From: Bacillota bacterium | Lineage (GTDB): Bacteria > Bacillota > Clostridia > Lachnospirales > Lachnospiraceae | Length of the DNA: 64,000 nucleotides | Assembly: GCA_023423335.1 (NCBI GenBank) | Contig: JAFAFU010000059.1 | Span: 94,453 to 158,452, forward strand | Reading direction: 5' to 3' | In this document: positions 17,343 through 24,946 of the stretch, one piece after another | Layout of the letters: every line of letters starts with the position of its first letter | How positions within the stretch are numbered: position 1 is the first letter of the stretch | The notes under the pieces: model-generated | What the model was told of the DNA's origin: nothing | The model's database searches: none | The model's input: the letters and a program-made list of their open reading frames with translations, nothing else | Program-made: the position numbers and the translations under genes

Positions 17343-19295
17343 ATGATAAAAGATTTTTTACCTATTAGCAGGAATGATATGGTACAGAGGGGATGGACGC
17401 AGTGCGACTTTGTCTTCGTGACGGGGGATGCTTATGTGGACCATCCTTCTTTTGGTCCGGCGATCCTTGGAAGACTATTGGAGAGTCACGGCTATAAGGT
17501 CGGAATTATCGAGCAGCCGGACTGGAGGGTGGACAGCAGTATCGCTGTACTGGGAGAACCGAGGCTTGGCTTTCTGGTGAGCAGCGGTAATATGGATTCT
17601 ATGGTGAACCATTACACTGTTGCAAAGAAACGAAGACAGACCGATGCGTATTCCCCGGGCGGCATGATGGGCTTACGGCCGGATCATGCGACGGTGGTTT
17701 ATTCCAACCTGATCCGAAAGCGGTTTAAGAATATTCCGATTATTATCGGAGGAATCGAGGCAAGCTTACGAAGGCTGGGCCATTATGATTATTGGAGTGA
17801 TAAGGTAAAACGGTCGATTTTACTGGACTCACAGGCCGACCTGCTCTGCTATGGCATGGGGGAGCATGCTATCGTTGAAATTGCGGAGGCATTGGACAGT
17901 AAAATTGCTGTGAAGGATATTACGTTCATCAACGGTACCGCATATCGGACGAACAGTCTGGAATCCGTATACGATGCCGTAGTTCTTCCTGATTTCCGGG
18001 CAATTTCAGGCAGCAGGAAGGAATTTGCCAAAAGCTTCTATATCCAATATACGAATACCGATCCGTATTCAGGAAAACGGCTGGCGGAGCCCTATAAAGA
18101 GAATGAGTTTGTGGTTCAGAACCCTCCGTCCAGGCCCTTAAGCCAGGCAGAGATGGACCGGATCTATGCATTACCTTACCGAAGGGAATATCATCCCTCC
18201 TATGAGGAAGCCGGAGGGATTCCTGCCATACAGGAGGTTCAATTCAGCCTGGTCAGTAACCGGGGCTGTTATGGAGGCTGCAATTACTGCGCCCTGACCT
18301 TCCATCAAGGGAGAATCCTGCAGACCAGAAGTCATGAATCCATTCTGGCGGAAGCAAATCAGCTGGTCTGGGATAAGGATTTTAAAGGCTATATCCATGA
18401 TGTCGGCGGACCTACGGCGAATTTCCGCCATACGGCCTGTGAGAAGCAGAACACCAAAGGGGCCTGCATCAACAAGCAATGCCTATTCCCGGTACCCTGT
18501 AAAAGCTTAAAAATTGACCACTCCGATTATCTGGAGCTGCTGCAAAAGCTAAGAAGGCTGCCGAATGTCAAGAAGGTGTTTATCCGTTCCGGTATCCGAT
18601 ATGACTATCTGGTAAGGGATAAGGATGAGACATTTTTCAAAGAATTATGCGAGCATCATATCAGCGGACAGCTGAAGGTTGCACCGGAGCATATCAGCGA
18701 TAAGGTGCTGGCGCTGATGGGAAAACCGGAGAATTCTGTCTATGAAGAATTTCGGGCAAAATATAAGAGGATGAACGAGAAGCTGGGGAAAAACCAATTT
18801 GTGGTGCCGTATCTGATTTCCTCCCATCCGGGCTCGACCTTAAAGGAGGCAGTCAGGTTGGCAGAATATCTGAGGGATCTTGGATATATGCCGGAGCAGG
18901 TACAGGATTTCTACCCCACACCCTCCACAATTTCTACCTGCATGTACTACACCGGCCTGGATCCCAGAACGATGGAAGAAGTATATGTGCCGAAAACACC
19001 CCATGAGAAGGCAATGCAGAGAGCCCTGATCCAGTACCGTAACCCGAAGAACTATCATCTGGTGGTGGAAGCGCTGACAAAGGCAGGCCGTACGGACCTG
19101 ATCGGCTTTGATAAGAAATGTCTGATTCGTCCGAGAAGGTTAAGCGGAGCGGATCAGCGGTCCGAAGGGAAGCAACCGGGGAAGGCAGCATCCCGGGACC
19201 GGAATAAGAACGGCAGAGCAGCTTCAAAATCCGGAAGACTATCACATACCGGATCTGGAAAAACCAGAGGAAATCCGAAGCCGAAAAGAAGATAG
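17343..19295 (+). CDS. YgiQ-family radical SAM protein
   Basis: A 650-residue UPF0313/YgiQ protein. The N-terminal cobalamin-like domain includes the HPSFGPAILGRLLESHGYKVGI segment. The radical SAM cluster motif is CYGGCNYC (CxxxCxxC, about residues 313-320), and the family's C-terminal RVAPEHIS-like motif is present (KVAPEHISDKV). The C-terminus past residue 605 is a basic, Ser/Arg/Lys-rich tail (GKAASRDRNKNGRAASK...) with no fold. Reaction unknown for the family. It probably shares a transcript with the lipoprotein gene 18 bases upstream. Confidence 0.92.
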   Translation: MIKDFLPISRNDMVQRGWTQCDFVFVTGDAYVDHPSFGPAILGRLLESHGYKVGIIEQPDWRVDSSIAVLGEPRLGFLVSSGNMDSMVNHYTVAKKRRQTDAYSPGGMMGLRPDHATVVYSNLIRKRFKNIPIIIGGIEASLRRLGHYDYWSDKVKRSILLDSQADLLCYGMGEHAIVEIAEALDSKIAVKDITFINGTAYRTNSLESVYDAVVLPDFRAISGSRKEFAKSFYIQYTNTDPYSGKRLAEPYKENEFVVQNPPSRPLSQAEMDRIYALPYRREYHPSYEEAGGIPAIQEVQFSLVSNRGCYGGCNYCALTFHQGRILQTRSHESILAEANQLVWDKDFKGYIHDVGGPTANFRHTACEKQNTKGACINKQCLFPVPCKSLKIDHSDYLELLQKLRRLPNVKKVFIRSGIRYDYLVRDKDETFFKELCEHHISGQLKVAPEHISDKVLALMGKPENSVYEEFRAKYKRMNEKLGKNQFVVPYLISSHPGSTLKEAVRLAEYLRDLGYMPEQVQDFYPTPSTISTCMYYTGLDPRTMEEVYVPKTPHEKAMQRALIQYRNPKNYHLVVEALTKAGRTDLIGFDKKCLIRPRRLSGADQRSEGKQPGKAASRDRNKNGRAASKSGRLSHTGSGKTRGNPKPKRR

Positions 19296-19354
19296 CAGAT
19301 ATCCTGTGCAGACAGCAGGCTCTGCGGATATAAAACACCACAGGAGATGTGATA

Positions 19355-19383
19355 TTGACAAAGATGAAAGTTAATGCTATACT
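19355..19383 (+). promoter_or_regulatory. Near-consensus promoter of the DEAD-box helicase
   Basis: TTGACA (19355-19360), exactly 17 bases, TATACT (19378-19383). It is about 200 bases before the start codon, so the transcript has a long leader. Confidence 0.8.
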
Positions 19384-19428
19384 ACGCAAGGTGTCTGTTT
19401 TGAAATAATGATATTAATTAACTTGTAT

Positions 19429-19540
19429 CAGCTCTTGGTCCAGGCAGACTAAGGGCTGTTTTATCGTAGGGGAAGTATTGTTACGAAAAATAGGATGGGC
19501 AGATCACGCAGCTTCCATATACATAGGAAGCTTTTCTTAA
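19429..19540 (+). promoter_or_regulatory. Leader with two terminator-like hairpins before the helicase gene
   Basis: Inside the leader, CAGCTCTT (19429-19436) pairs with AAGGGCTG (19451-19458) and is followed by TTTTA. A second stem AGCTTCC/GGAAGCT (19510-19516, 19526-19532) is followed by TTTCTT. Both look like intrinsic terminators placed ahead of the gene, so regulation by attenuation is likely. GTCTG (19393-19397) can also pair with CAGAC (19445-19449), a possible alternative to the first stem. Confidence 0.55.
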
Positions 19541-19579
19541 GGGAAATATATACACATATATATTGGAAAGGAAATAAAT

Positions 19580-21172
19580 ATGGAAACAACGAAATTTACA
19601 GAAATGGATTTAAACCCTCAAATTCTCCGGGCAGTGGAGGAAATGGGTTTTGAAGAGATGTCGCCTATTCAGGCAAAAGCAATCCCTGCCATGCTTTCCG
19701 GAAAGGACATTGTTGGTCAGGCACAGACCGGGACAGGCAAAACGGCAGCTTTTGGTATTCCTTTGCTTCAGAAGGTTGATCCGAAGGATAGAAGCCTGCA
19801 GGCCCTGATTTTATGTCCTACAAGGGAACTGGCTATCCAGGTAGCGGAAGAGTTCCGCAAATTAGCCTCTTTCATGCATGGGGTTAAAATTTTGCCCGTT
19901 TATGGAGGCCAGGAAATCTCTAAGCAGATTCGGTCTCTGAAAGGAGGGGTACAGATCATTATTGGAACTCCGGGCCGAGTTATGGATCACATGAGAAGGA
20001 AAACCATACGGTTCGATGGGCTTAAGATGGTGGTTCTGGATGAGGCGGATGAGATGCTGAATATGGGTTTTCGGGAGGATATCGAGACCATTTTAAGTGA
20101 TGCCCCTGTAGAACGCCAGACGGTATTATTCTCAGCGACTATGCCGGGACCTATTTTGGAGATTGCCAGGACCTATCAGAAAAGTGCGGAGATGATCCGT
20201 GTGGTGAAGAAGGAACTGACGGTTCCTAAAATTGAGCAGTATTACTATGAAGTAAATCCGAAAAATAAAGAAGAAGTCCTGTCCAGACTGCTGGATATGT
20301 ATAATCCGAAATTATCACTGGTTTTTTGTAATACGAAGAAGCAGGTAGATGAGCTGACTAGCAATCTGCAGGGCAGAGGCTATTTTGCCGAAGGACTCCA
20401 CGGTGACTTGAAGCAGATACAGAGGGACCGGGTTATGAATAGCTTCCGGAATGGGAAGACGGATATTCTTGTGGCAACGGATGTAGCGGCCAGAGGAATT
20501 GATGTGGATAATGTAGAAGCGGTATTCAATTATGACGTGCCCCAGGATGATGAATATTATGTGCACCGTATCGGACGTACCGGCCGTGCAGGCCGTGAGG
20601 GCAGGGCATTTACACTGGTCGTAGGCCGCGAGGTATTCAAACTTCGGGATATCCAGAGATACTGCAATACCAAAATCAAGCTCCAGCCGATCCCTTCCAT
20701 TAATGATGTCACCGCAGTGAAAGCGGAAAAGATGCTGGACAAAGTCCATAATATCATTACAGGTGAGGATCTCTCTAAAATGATCAGTTTAATCGAGGAC
20801 TGGGTAAATGAAGAAGAGTATACCTCCCTGGAGATCGCCGCTGCTTTTCTGAAGCTTGTCATGGGTGATGAGGGCTGCCGAGAGGAAGAGGAAAAGCATT
20901 ATACCGATTTTGGTGACACCGGAGCGGAAGCCGGAATGGTCCGCTTGTTTGTCAACCTTGGTAAAAAGCAGAACATCAGACCCGGCGATATCCTTGGTGC
21001 AATTGCCGGTGAAACAGGAATGCCCGGAAAATTAATCGGGTCAATTGATATGTACGATAAATATACGTTTGTTGAGGTTCCCAGGGAGTATGCATCCGAG
21101 GTTGTTCTCACGATGAAATCGGCAAAAATCAAAGGAAAGAGCATTAATATCGAGCCTGCAAACAGAAAATAA
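19580..21172 (+). CDS. deaD: DEAD-box ATP-dependent RNA helicase
   Basis: A 530-residue RNA helicase. Motifs run in order: Q motif (MSPIQAKAIP), I (AQTGTGKT), Ia (PTRELA), Ib (TPGR), II (DEAD), III (SAT), IV, V (ATDVAARGID) and VI (HRIGRTGR). The C-terminal 75 residues (RLFVNLGKKQNIRPGDIL..., IKGKSINIEPA) match the DbpA/CsdA RNA-binding domain, so it resembles the DeaD/CshA group that remodels ribosomal and mRNA structure, especially in the cold. Ribosome site GGAAAGG lies upstream of ATG 19580. Attenuation in its leader is probable. Confidence 0.93.
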   Translation: METTKFTEMDLNPQILRAVEEMGFEEMSPIQAKAIPAMLSGKDIVGQAQTGTGKTAAFGIPLLQKVDPKDRSLQALILCPTRELAIQVAEEFRKLASFMHGVKILPVYGGQEISKQIRSLKGGVQIIIGTPGRVMDHMRRKTIRFDGLKMVVLDEADEMLNMGFREDIETILSDAPVERQTVLFSATMPGPILEIARTYQKSAEMIRVVKKELTVPKIEQYYYEVNPKNKEEVLSRLLDMYNPKLSLVFCNTKKQVDELTSNLQGRGYFAEGLHGDLKQIQRDRVMNSFRNGKTDILVATDVAARGIDVDNVEAVFNYDVPQDDEYYVHRIGRTGRAGREGRAFTLVVGREVFKLRDIQRYCNTKIKLQPIPSINDVTAVKAEKMLDKVHNIITGEDLSKMISLIEDWVNEEEYTSLEIAAAFLKLVMGDEGCREEEEKHYTDFGDTGAEAGMVRLFVNLGKKQNIRPGDILGAIAGETGMPGKLIGSIDMYDKYTFVEVPREYASEVVLTMKSAKIKGKSINIEPANRK

Positions 21173-21193
21173 TGATTAATTGCGTCTTCTGAC

Positions 21194-21238
21194 TTGACTT
21201 CTACTTTTAACTCACTTATAATAATAATTACTATTATT
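21194..21238 (+). promoter_or_regulatory. Promoter with PerR/Fur-like operator
   Basis: TTGACT (21194-21199), 17 bases, TATAAT (21217-21222). Overlapping the -10 element and extending past it is a perfect inverted repeat AATAATA-5-TATTATT (21220-21238), close in form to a PerR box. It suggests autoregulation of the gene downstream. Confidence 0.6.
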
Positions 21239-21284
21239 GGCGGCAAGCAGTGATTCTGATTAGATTATAGTTAGGAGTGAAAGT

Positions 21285-21674
21285 ATGACGGCTACAAAAT
21301 ATAGCAGGCAGCGTGAAGCAATCAAGGAATACCTGCTGCATACCAAGGAACATCCGACTGCAGATACGGTTTATATGCATATTCGGGGAATATATCCGAA
21401 TATCAGTCTGGGTACCGTATACCGGAATCTTAATTTGCTTGCGGAGCAAGGCGAGATTTTAAAAATCAACTGCCGGGATGGCAGCGACCGATTTGATGGA
21501 AATCCGAACCTGCATTATCATTTTATCTGCAACGAATGCGGTCAGGTTATTGACCTGAATATGGAGTCCATTGAGCATATCAATGTAATTGCGAATGCAG
21601 GCTTTATGGGAAAAGTTGAGGGTCATGTCACTTTCTTTTATGGGATTTGCCCGCAATGTAACCATAAACATTAA
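21285..21674 (+). CDS. perR: Fur-family regulator, PerR-like
   Basis: A 129-residue metal-dependent repressor. The N-terminal winged helix ends with LGTVYRNLNLLAEQG, the DNA-recognition signature of Fur/PerR. The metal sites follow: RFDGNPNLHYHFICNECG (His-x-His plus CxxC) and the C-terminal CPQC, the structural zinc site. I call it PerR-like because it lies directly ahead of rubrerythrin, a usual target in peroxide-stress control of anaerobes, and because its promoter holds a palindrome of the PerR kind. Fur or Zur cannot be excluded from sequence. A terminator follows. Confidence 0.8.
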   Translation: MTATKYSRQREAIKEYLLHTKEHPTADTVYMHIRGIYPNISLGTVYRNLNLLAEQGEILKINCRDGSDRFDGNPNLHYHFICNECGQVIDLNMESIEHINVIANAGFMGKVEGHVTFFYGICPQCNHKH

Positions 21675-21690
21675 TACTTAGCTTCAGTAC

Positions 21691-21724
21691 AGGGCTGTTA
21701 CGCGATAGTAACAGCTCTTTTTCT
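21691..21724 (+). terminator. Terminator after the PerR-like gene
   Basis: AGGGCTGTTAC (21691-21701) pairs with GTAACAGCTCT (21708-21718, one G-U), followed by TTTTT. Confidence 0.85.
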
Positions 21725-21762
21725 GCGGAAAAATACTTGTAAAATTTTATATAAAAAGGGTA

Positions 21763-21791
21763 TTGACAGATATCCAATTATCGTATATTAT
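21763..21791 (+). promoter_or_regulatory. Promoter of rubrerythrin
   Basis: TTGACA (21763-21768), 17 bases, TATTAT (21786-21791). AT-rich repeats with TTATCATTATTAATAT character follow at about 21809-21825 and may be a regulator site. Confidence 0.65.
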
Positions 21792-21850
21792 ACTAATATC
21801 AGTAACAGTTATCATTATTAATATAAAATGACATAATGAAGGAGAACATC

Positions 21851-22393
21851 ATGAAAAAATTTGTGTGCCAGGTATGCGGATATGTTCACGAAGGAGACAG
21901 TGTACCGGAGGTATGCCCCATTTGCAAAGCCCGCAAGGAGAAATTTGCCGAGAAGCCGGAAGGATTATTCTGGGCGGATGAGCATGTTGTGGGAGTAGCG
22001 CAGGGGGTAAGCGAGGATATCATAAAGGATCTGAGAGATAATTACATGGGTGAATGCACCGAGGTAGGTATGTACCTGGCGATGGCCAGAGCAGCACATA
22101 GGGAAGGATATCCCGAGATCGGATTATATTATGAGAAGGCAGCCTGGGAAGAAGCAGAGCATGCTGCAAAGTTTGCAGAACTTCTCGGAGAAGTTGTTAC
22201 CTCCAGCACGAAGAAAAATCTTCAGTTAAGAGTTGACGCAGAAAACGGTGCCTGCATGGGTAAAAAAGATCTTGCCGTCCGGGCAAAGGCAGCGAACCTG
22301 GATGCAATCCATGATACGGTTCATGAGATGGCCAAGGATGAAGCAAGACATGGTAAGGCATTCAAGGGATTACTTGAAAGGTATTTTAATTAA
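21851..22393 (+). CDS. rbr: Rubrerythrin (N-terminal rubredoxin form)
   Basis: A 180-residue non-haem iron peroxidase that reduces hydrogen peroxide in anaerobes. The start at 21851 (MKKFVCQVCG) has GGAG upstream; an ATG five codons before it is not preferred. The rubredoxin domain comes first (CQVCGYVHEGD..., CPICKARK; two CxxC knuckles) and the diiron four-helix bundle follows with EVGMYLAMARAAHREG, EEAEHAAKF (ExxH) and DEARHGKAF (ExxRH). This order is that of reverse rubrerythrins. It sits behind a PerR-like gene, which agrees with a role in oxidative stress. Confidence 0.95.
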   Translation: MKKFVCQVCGYVHEGDSVPEVCPICKARKEKFAEKPEGLFWADEHVVGVAQGVSEDIIKDLRDNYMGECTEVGMYLAMARAAHREGYPEIGLYYEKAAWEEAEHAAKFAELLGEVVTSSTKKNLQLRVDAENGACMGKKDLAVRAKAANLDAIHDTVHEMAKDEARHGKAFKGLLERYFN

Positions 22394-22439
22394 AGTTGAA
22401 CGCACTGGGCATCTCAAGGGATTACTTGAAAGGTATTTT
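22362..22439 (+). repeat. 26-base direct repeat of the rbr 3' end
   Basis: Bases 22362-22387, encoding FKGLLERYF near the end of rbr, recur exactly at 22414-22439 just past the stop codon. In the second copy the local frame reads ...HLKGLLERYFA then stop. It looks like the scar of a second rubrerythrin copy lost by recombination between tandem duplicates. Confidence 0.8.
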
Positions 22440-22553
22440 GCATAATAAGCATATAAGGAATATAGTTAAACAGCCGACCCCAGGGACTGACATGACAGAC
22501 ATTATTATCTGCATTGCGGTCTCTTTCCATATATTTGCTCCCCCAATACAAAA

Positions 22554-22584
22554 GAAACGTCCCTACTCCGGGACGTTTCTTTTT
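22554..22584 (+). terminator. Terminator between rbr and the convergent hypothetical gene
   Basis: GAAACGTCCC (22554-22563) pairs with GGGACGTTTC (22570-22579), followed by TTTTT. Confidence 0.9.
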
Positions 22585-22610
22585 GCAGTAAATATATTTT
22601 CATTTAATAT

Positions 22611-22991
22611 TTATTTTGTACGCATGATATGTACACAGTATACATAGATATTCTGTATCTTTTTCGCTTCAACGCCATCTACATGAATAACCGGCTGTGT
22701 CTCGGAGGGTGTCGTATAAATTTTAAAAACAATTCCATCCTGGTTTACTCTCATATTCCGGATCGGCTTGGATGCATAATCTTTTTTAGGTACACCGATG
22801 TAATTAAAAATAATATCGTAGGTATCCGGATGGGTGAAACAGAGAATGATTTCATCCTTCTCATACATTCCGATAATTTCCCGGGCCTCCTCAAAGGTCA
22901 TGTTGGTACATTTGTACTCGCCCTCATTAAACAGGGTATTCATGTTGGTGTTATCAAGCAGTAGTAAGGGGTTATTCAATTTTTTTGACAT
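22611..22991 (-). CDS. Hypothetical protein, possibly STIV B116-like (DUF1874)
   Basis: A 126-residue cytosolic protein starting MSKKLNNPLLLLDNTN at 22991, with GGAAGGAG upstream; an earlier ATG adds 18 residues without a ribosome site. The centre reads TFEEAREIIG, then ILCFTHPDTYDIIFNYIGV and later RVNQDGIVFKIY. This order of an EEA helix, a central strand, an HxxT helix and a C-terminal VFKI strand reminds me of the STIV_orfB116 (DUF1874) fold found in viruses and some bacteria, but the match is weak. I assign no function. It is convergent with rbr. Confidence 0.6.
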   Translation of the reverse strand: MSKKLNNPLLLLDNTNMNTLFNEGEYKCTNMTFEEAREIIGMYEKDEIILCFTHPDTYDIIFNYIGVPKKDYASKPIRNMRVNQDGIVFKIYTTPSETQPVIHVDGVEAKKIQNIYVYCVHIMRTK

Positions 22992-23114
22992 ATGGGACCA
23001 CTCCTTCCTGTTAGCTGTCCAAGCAGCGGATAATATCCAAAGCATAGGAACTGATATTGATTCTTATACCTTAAGTATAGGAAATCAATGGATAAAAGTC
23101 AATAGAGTGGCTTA

Positions 23115-23182
23115 AAAGAACCCCTGAGCATCCTTTTTTCCAGGAGATATAACCGCTTGGAAGGGATGGTCAGGGGTTCTTT
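23115..23182 (-). terminator. Terminator of the hydrogenase operon
   Basis: AAAGAACCCCTGA (23115-23127) pairs with TCAGGGGTTCTTT (23170-23182), extended inward by GCATCC/GGATGG. On the minus strand it ends in TTTTAAG, downstream of hydA. Confidence 0.85.
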
Positions 23183-23186
23183 AGAT

Positions 23187-24935
23187 TTATAACTGGTTGA
23201 TGGATCTCTTAATGTAGGTAGTATGCAGAATATCATGGGCCTTATGGCTTCCCGGTTTACCGAGATACTCGGCATAAAGCTTTTGAATGGCGGCATTCTC
23301 ATGAGATTTACGGATTGGCATGGCAGCATCCTGGTTATAGAGTGCTTTTGCACGCTCCGTACGAATATCGGTGAAGTTTCTCACACTGGCAGGCTGGATT
23401 GGCTGTCCGCCGCCATTAACACATCCGCCGGGGCAACCCATGATTTCGATAAAGTGGTAATTTGCCTCACCGGATTTCACGGCTTCCAGTAATTCTCTTG
23501 CATTGGACAGACCGGATGCAACGGCTACGTTGATATCCATTCCCGCAACGTGATAGGTGGCCTCTTTAATACCCTTTGTTCCTCTGACTTCAGCAAAATC
23601 AGGACTCGGAAGCTCCTTGCCGGTAAGTGTCTCAACGGCAGTACGGAGAGCCGCCTCCATAACACCGCCGGTAGCGCCGAAGATAACTGCGGCACCGGTG
23701 GAATCACCAAGAGGATTATCAAACTCCTCTTCCGGAAGAGAAGCAAAGTTTAAGCCGACACGGTCAATTATTCTGGCGAGCTCTCTGGTGGTAATGGAGA
23801 TATCCACATCAGGAACACCGGCAGCATTCTGGTCATCTCTGCCGATTTCAAATTTCTTTGCGGTACAGGGCATTACACTGACCATAACGATCTTCTTCGG
23901 ATCAATGCCCATCTTCTCAGCATAATAGGTCTTGGTAATGGCTCCGAACATCTGCTGGGGAGACTTGCAGCTGGACAGGTTATCCAGCATATCCGGATAG
24001 TAGTGCTCACAATATTTGATCCAGCCCGGTGAACAGGAGGTGATGAGAGGAAGGACTCCCCCATTCCGGATACGGTCAAGGAGCTCAGTCGCCTCCTCCA
24101 TAATGGTAAGATCGGCGGAGAAATCCGTATCAAATACTTTATCAAAGCCCAAGCGACGGAGAGCAGCGACCATCTTACCCTGCACATTGGTTCCGATCGG
24201 ATATCCGAATTCTTCGCCAAGGGCTGCACGTACGGCAGGAGCTGTCTGTACGATAACATACTTATCGGGATCTTCGATTGCCGCTAATACCTCATCCGTA
24301 TAATCCTTCTCTGCCAGTGCGCCGGTCGGGCAGACGGCAATACACTGACCGCAGGATACGCAGCTGGTATCGCCAAGGCCCATATCAAAGGCACAGGCAA
24401 CACTTGTTCCGAAGCCACGCTCGTTGGCACCGATTACGCCGATACCCTGAACTCTGTCGCATACGGCAACACAGCGTCTGCAGAGAATACACTTATTATT
24501 ATCACGTACCATATGAGGGGAAGTATTATCAACATCATAATGGTTACGATCACCCTCATAATAGTTTTCGTTATCTACCTTCAGATCATTGCAGAGCTTC
24601 TGGAGCTCACATTTCCCGCTTCTGACGCAGGACAGACACTTCTTGTCGTGGTCGGAGAGGATCAGCTCCAAGGTTTGTTTGCGGGATTCCAATACCTTGG
24701 GAGTATTTGTTTTAATCTCCATACCTTCTGCTACGGGATACATACAGGAGGCTACGAGGCTTCTGGCACCCTTAACCTCTACCACGCAGATGCGGCAGGC
24801 GCCGATTTCATTGATTTCCTTTAAGAAGCATAAGGTAGGGATATCGATATGAGCTTGCTTGGCAGCCTCTAAAATAGTGGAACCCTTCGGTACATCGATG
24901 GGCATACCATTTATTTTGATATTTACAGTTTCCAT
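23187..24935 (-). CDS. hndD: [FeFe] hydrogenase catalytic subunit, HndD/HydA type
   Basis: A 582-residue hydrogenase that makes or consumes H2 using NADH and ferredoxin electrons in the soluble HydABC/Hnd complex. Clusters in order: [2Fe-2S] (Cys36, 47, 50, 64), His-ligated [4Fe-4S] (HDKKC..C.....C, residues 96-109), two ferredoxin [4Fe-4S] sites (CILCRRCVAVC at 149-159, CVSCGQCIAVC at 192-202), then the H-cluster domain. Its L1, L2 and L3 motifs are intact (TSCSPGW, MPCTAKKFE, GCPGGCVNGGGQP). A small-subunit-like tail follows. GGAGG precedes the ATG. It is the last gene of the operon, 11 bases after hndC. Confidence 0.95.
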   Translation of the reverse strand: METVNIKINGMPIDVPKGSTILEAAKQAHIDIPTLCFLKEINEIGACRICVVEVKGARSLVASCMYPVAEGMEIKTNTPKVLESRKQTLELILSDHDKKCLSCVRSGKCELQKLCNDLKVDNENYYEGDRNHYDVDNTSPHMVRDNNKCILCRRCVAVCDRVQGIGVIGANERGFGTSVACAFDMGLGDTSCVSCGQCIAVCPTGALAEKDYTDEVLAAIEDPDKYVIVQTAPAVRAALGEEFGYPIGTNVQGKMVAALRRLGFDKVFDTDFSADLTIMEEATELLDRIRNGGVLPLITSCSPGWIKYCEHYYPDMLDNLSSCKSPQQMFGAITKTYYAEKMGIDPKKIVMVSVMPCTAKKFEIGRDDQNAAGVPDVDISITTRELARIIDRVGLNFASLPEEEFDNPLGDSTGAAVIFGATGGVMEAALRTAVETLTGKELPSPDFAEVRGTKGIKEATYHVAGMDINVAVASGLSNARELLEAVKSGEANYHFIEIMGCPGGCVNGGGQPIQPASVRNFTDIRTERAKALYNQDAAMPIRKSHENAAIQKLYAEYLGKPGSHKAHDILHTTYIKRSINQL

Positions 24936-24946
24936 ATTTTCCTCCT

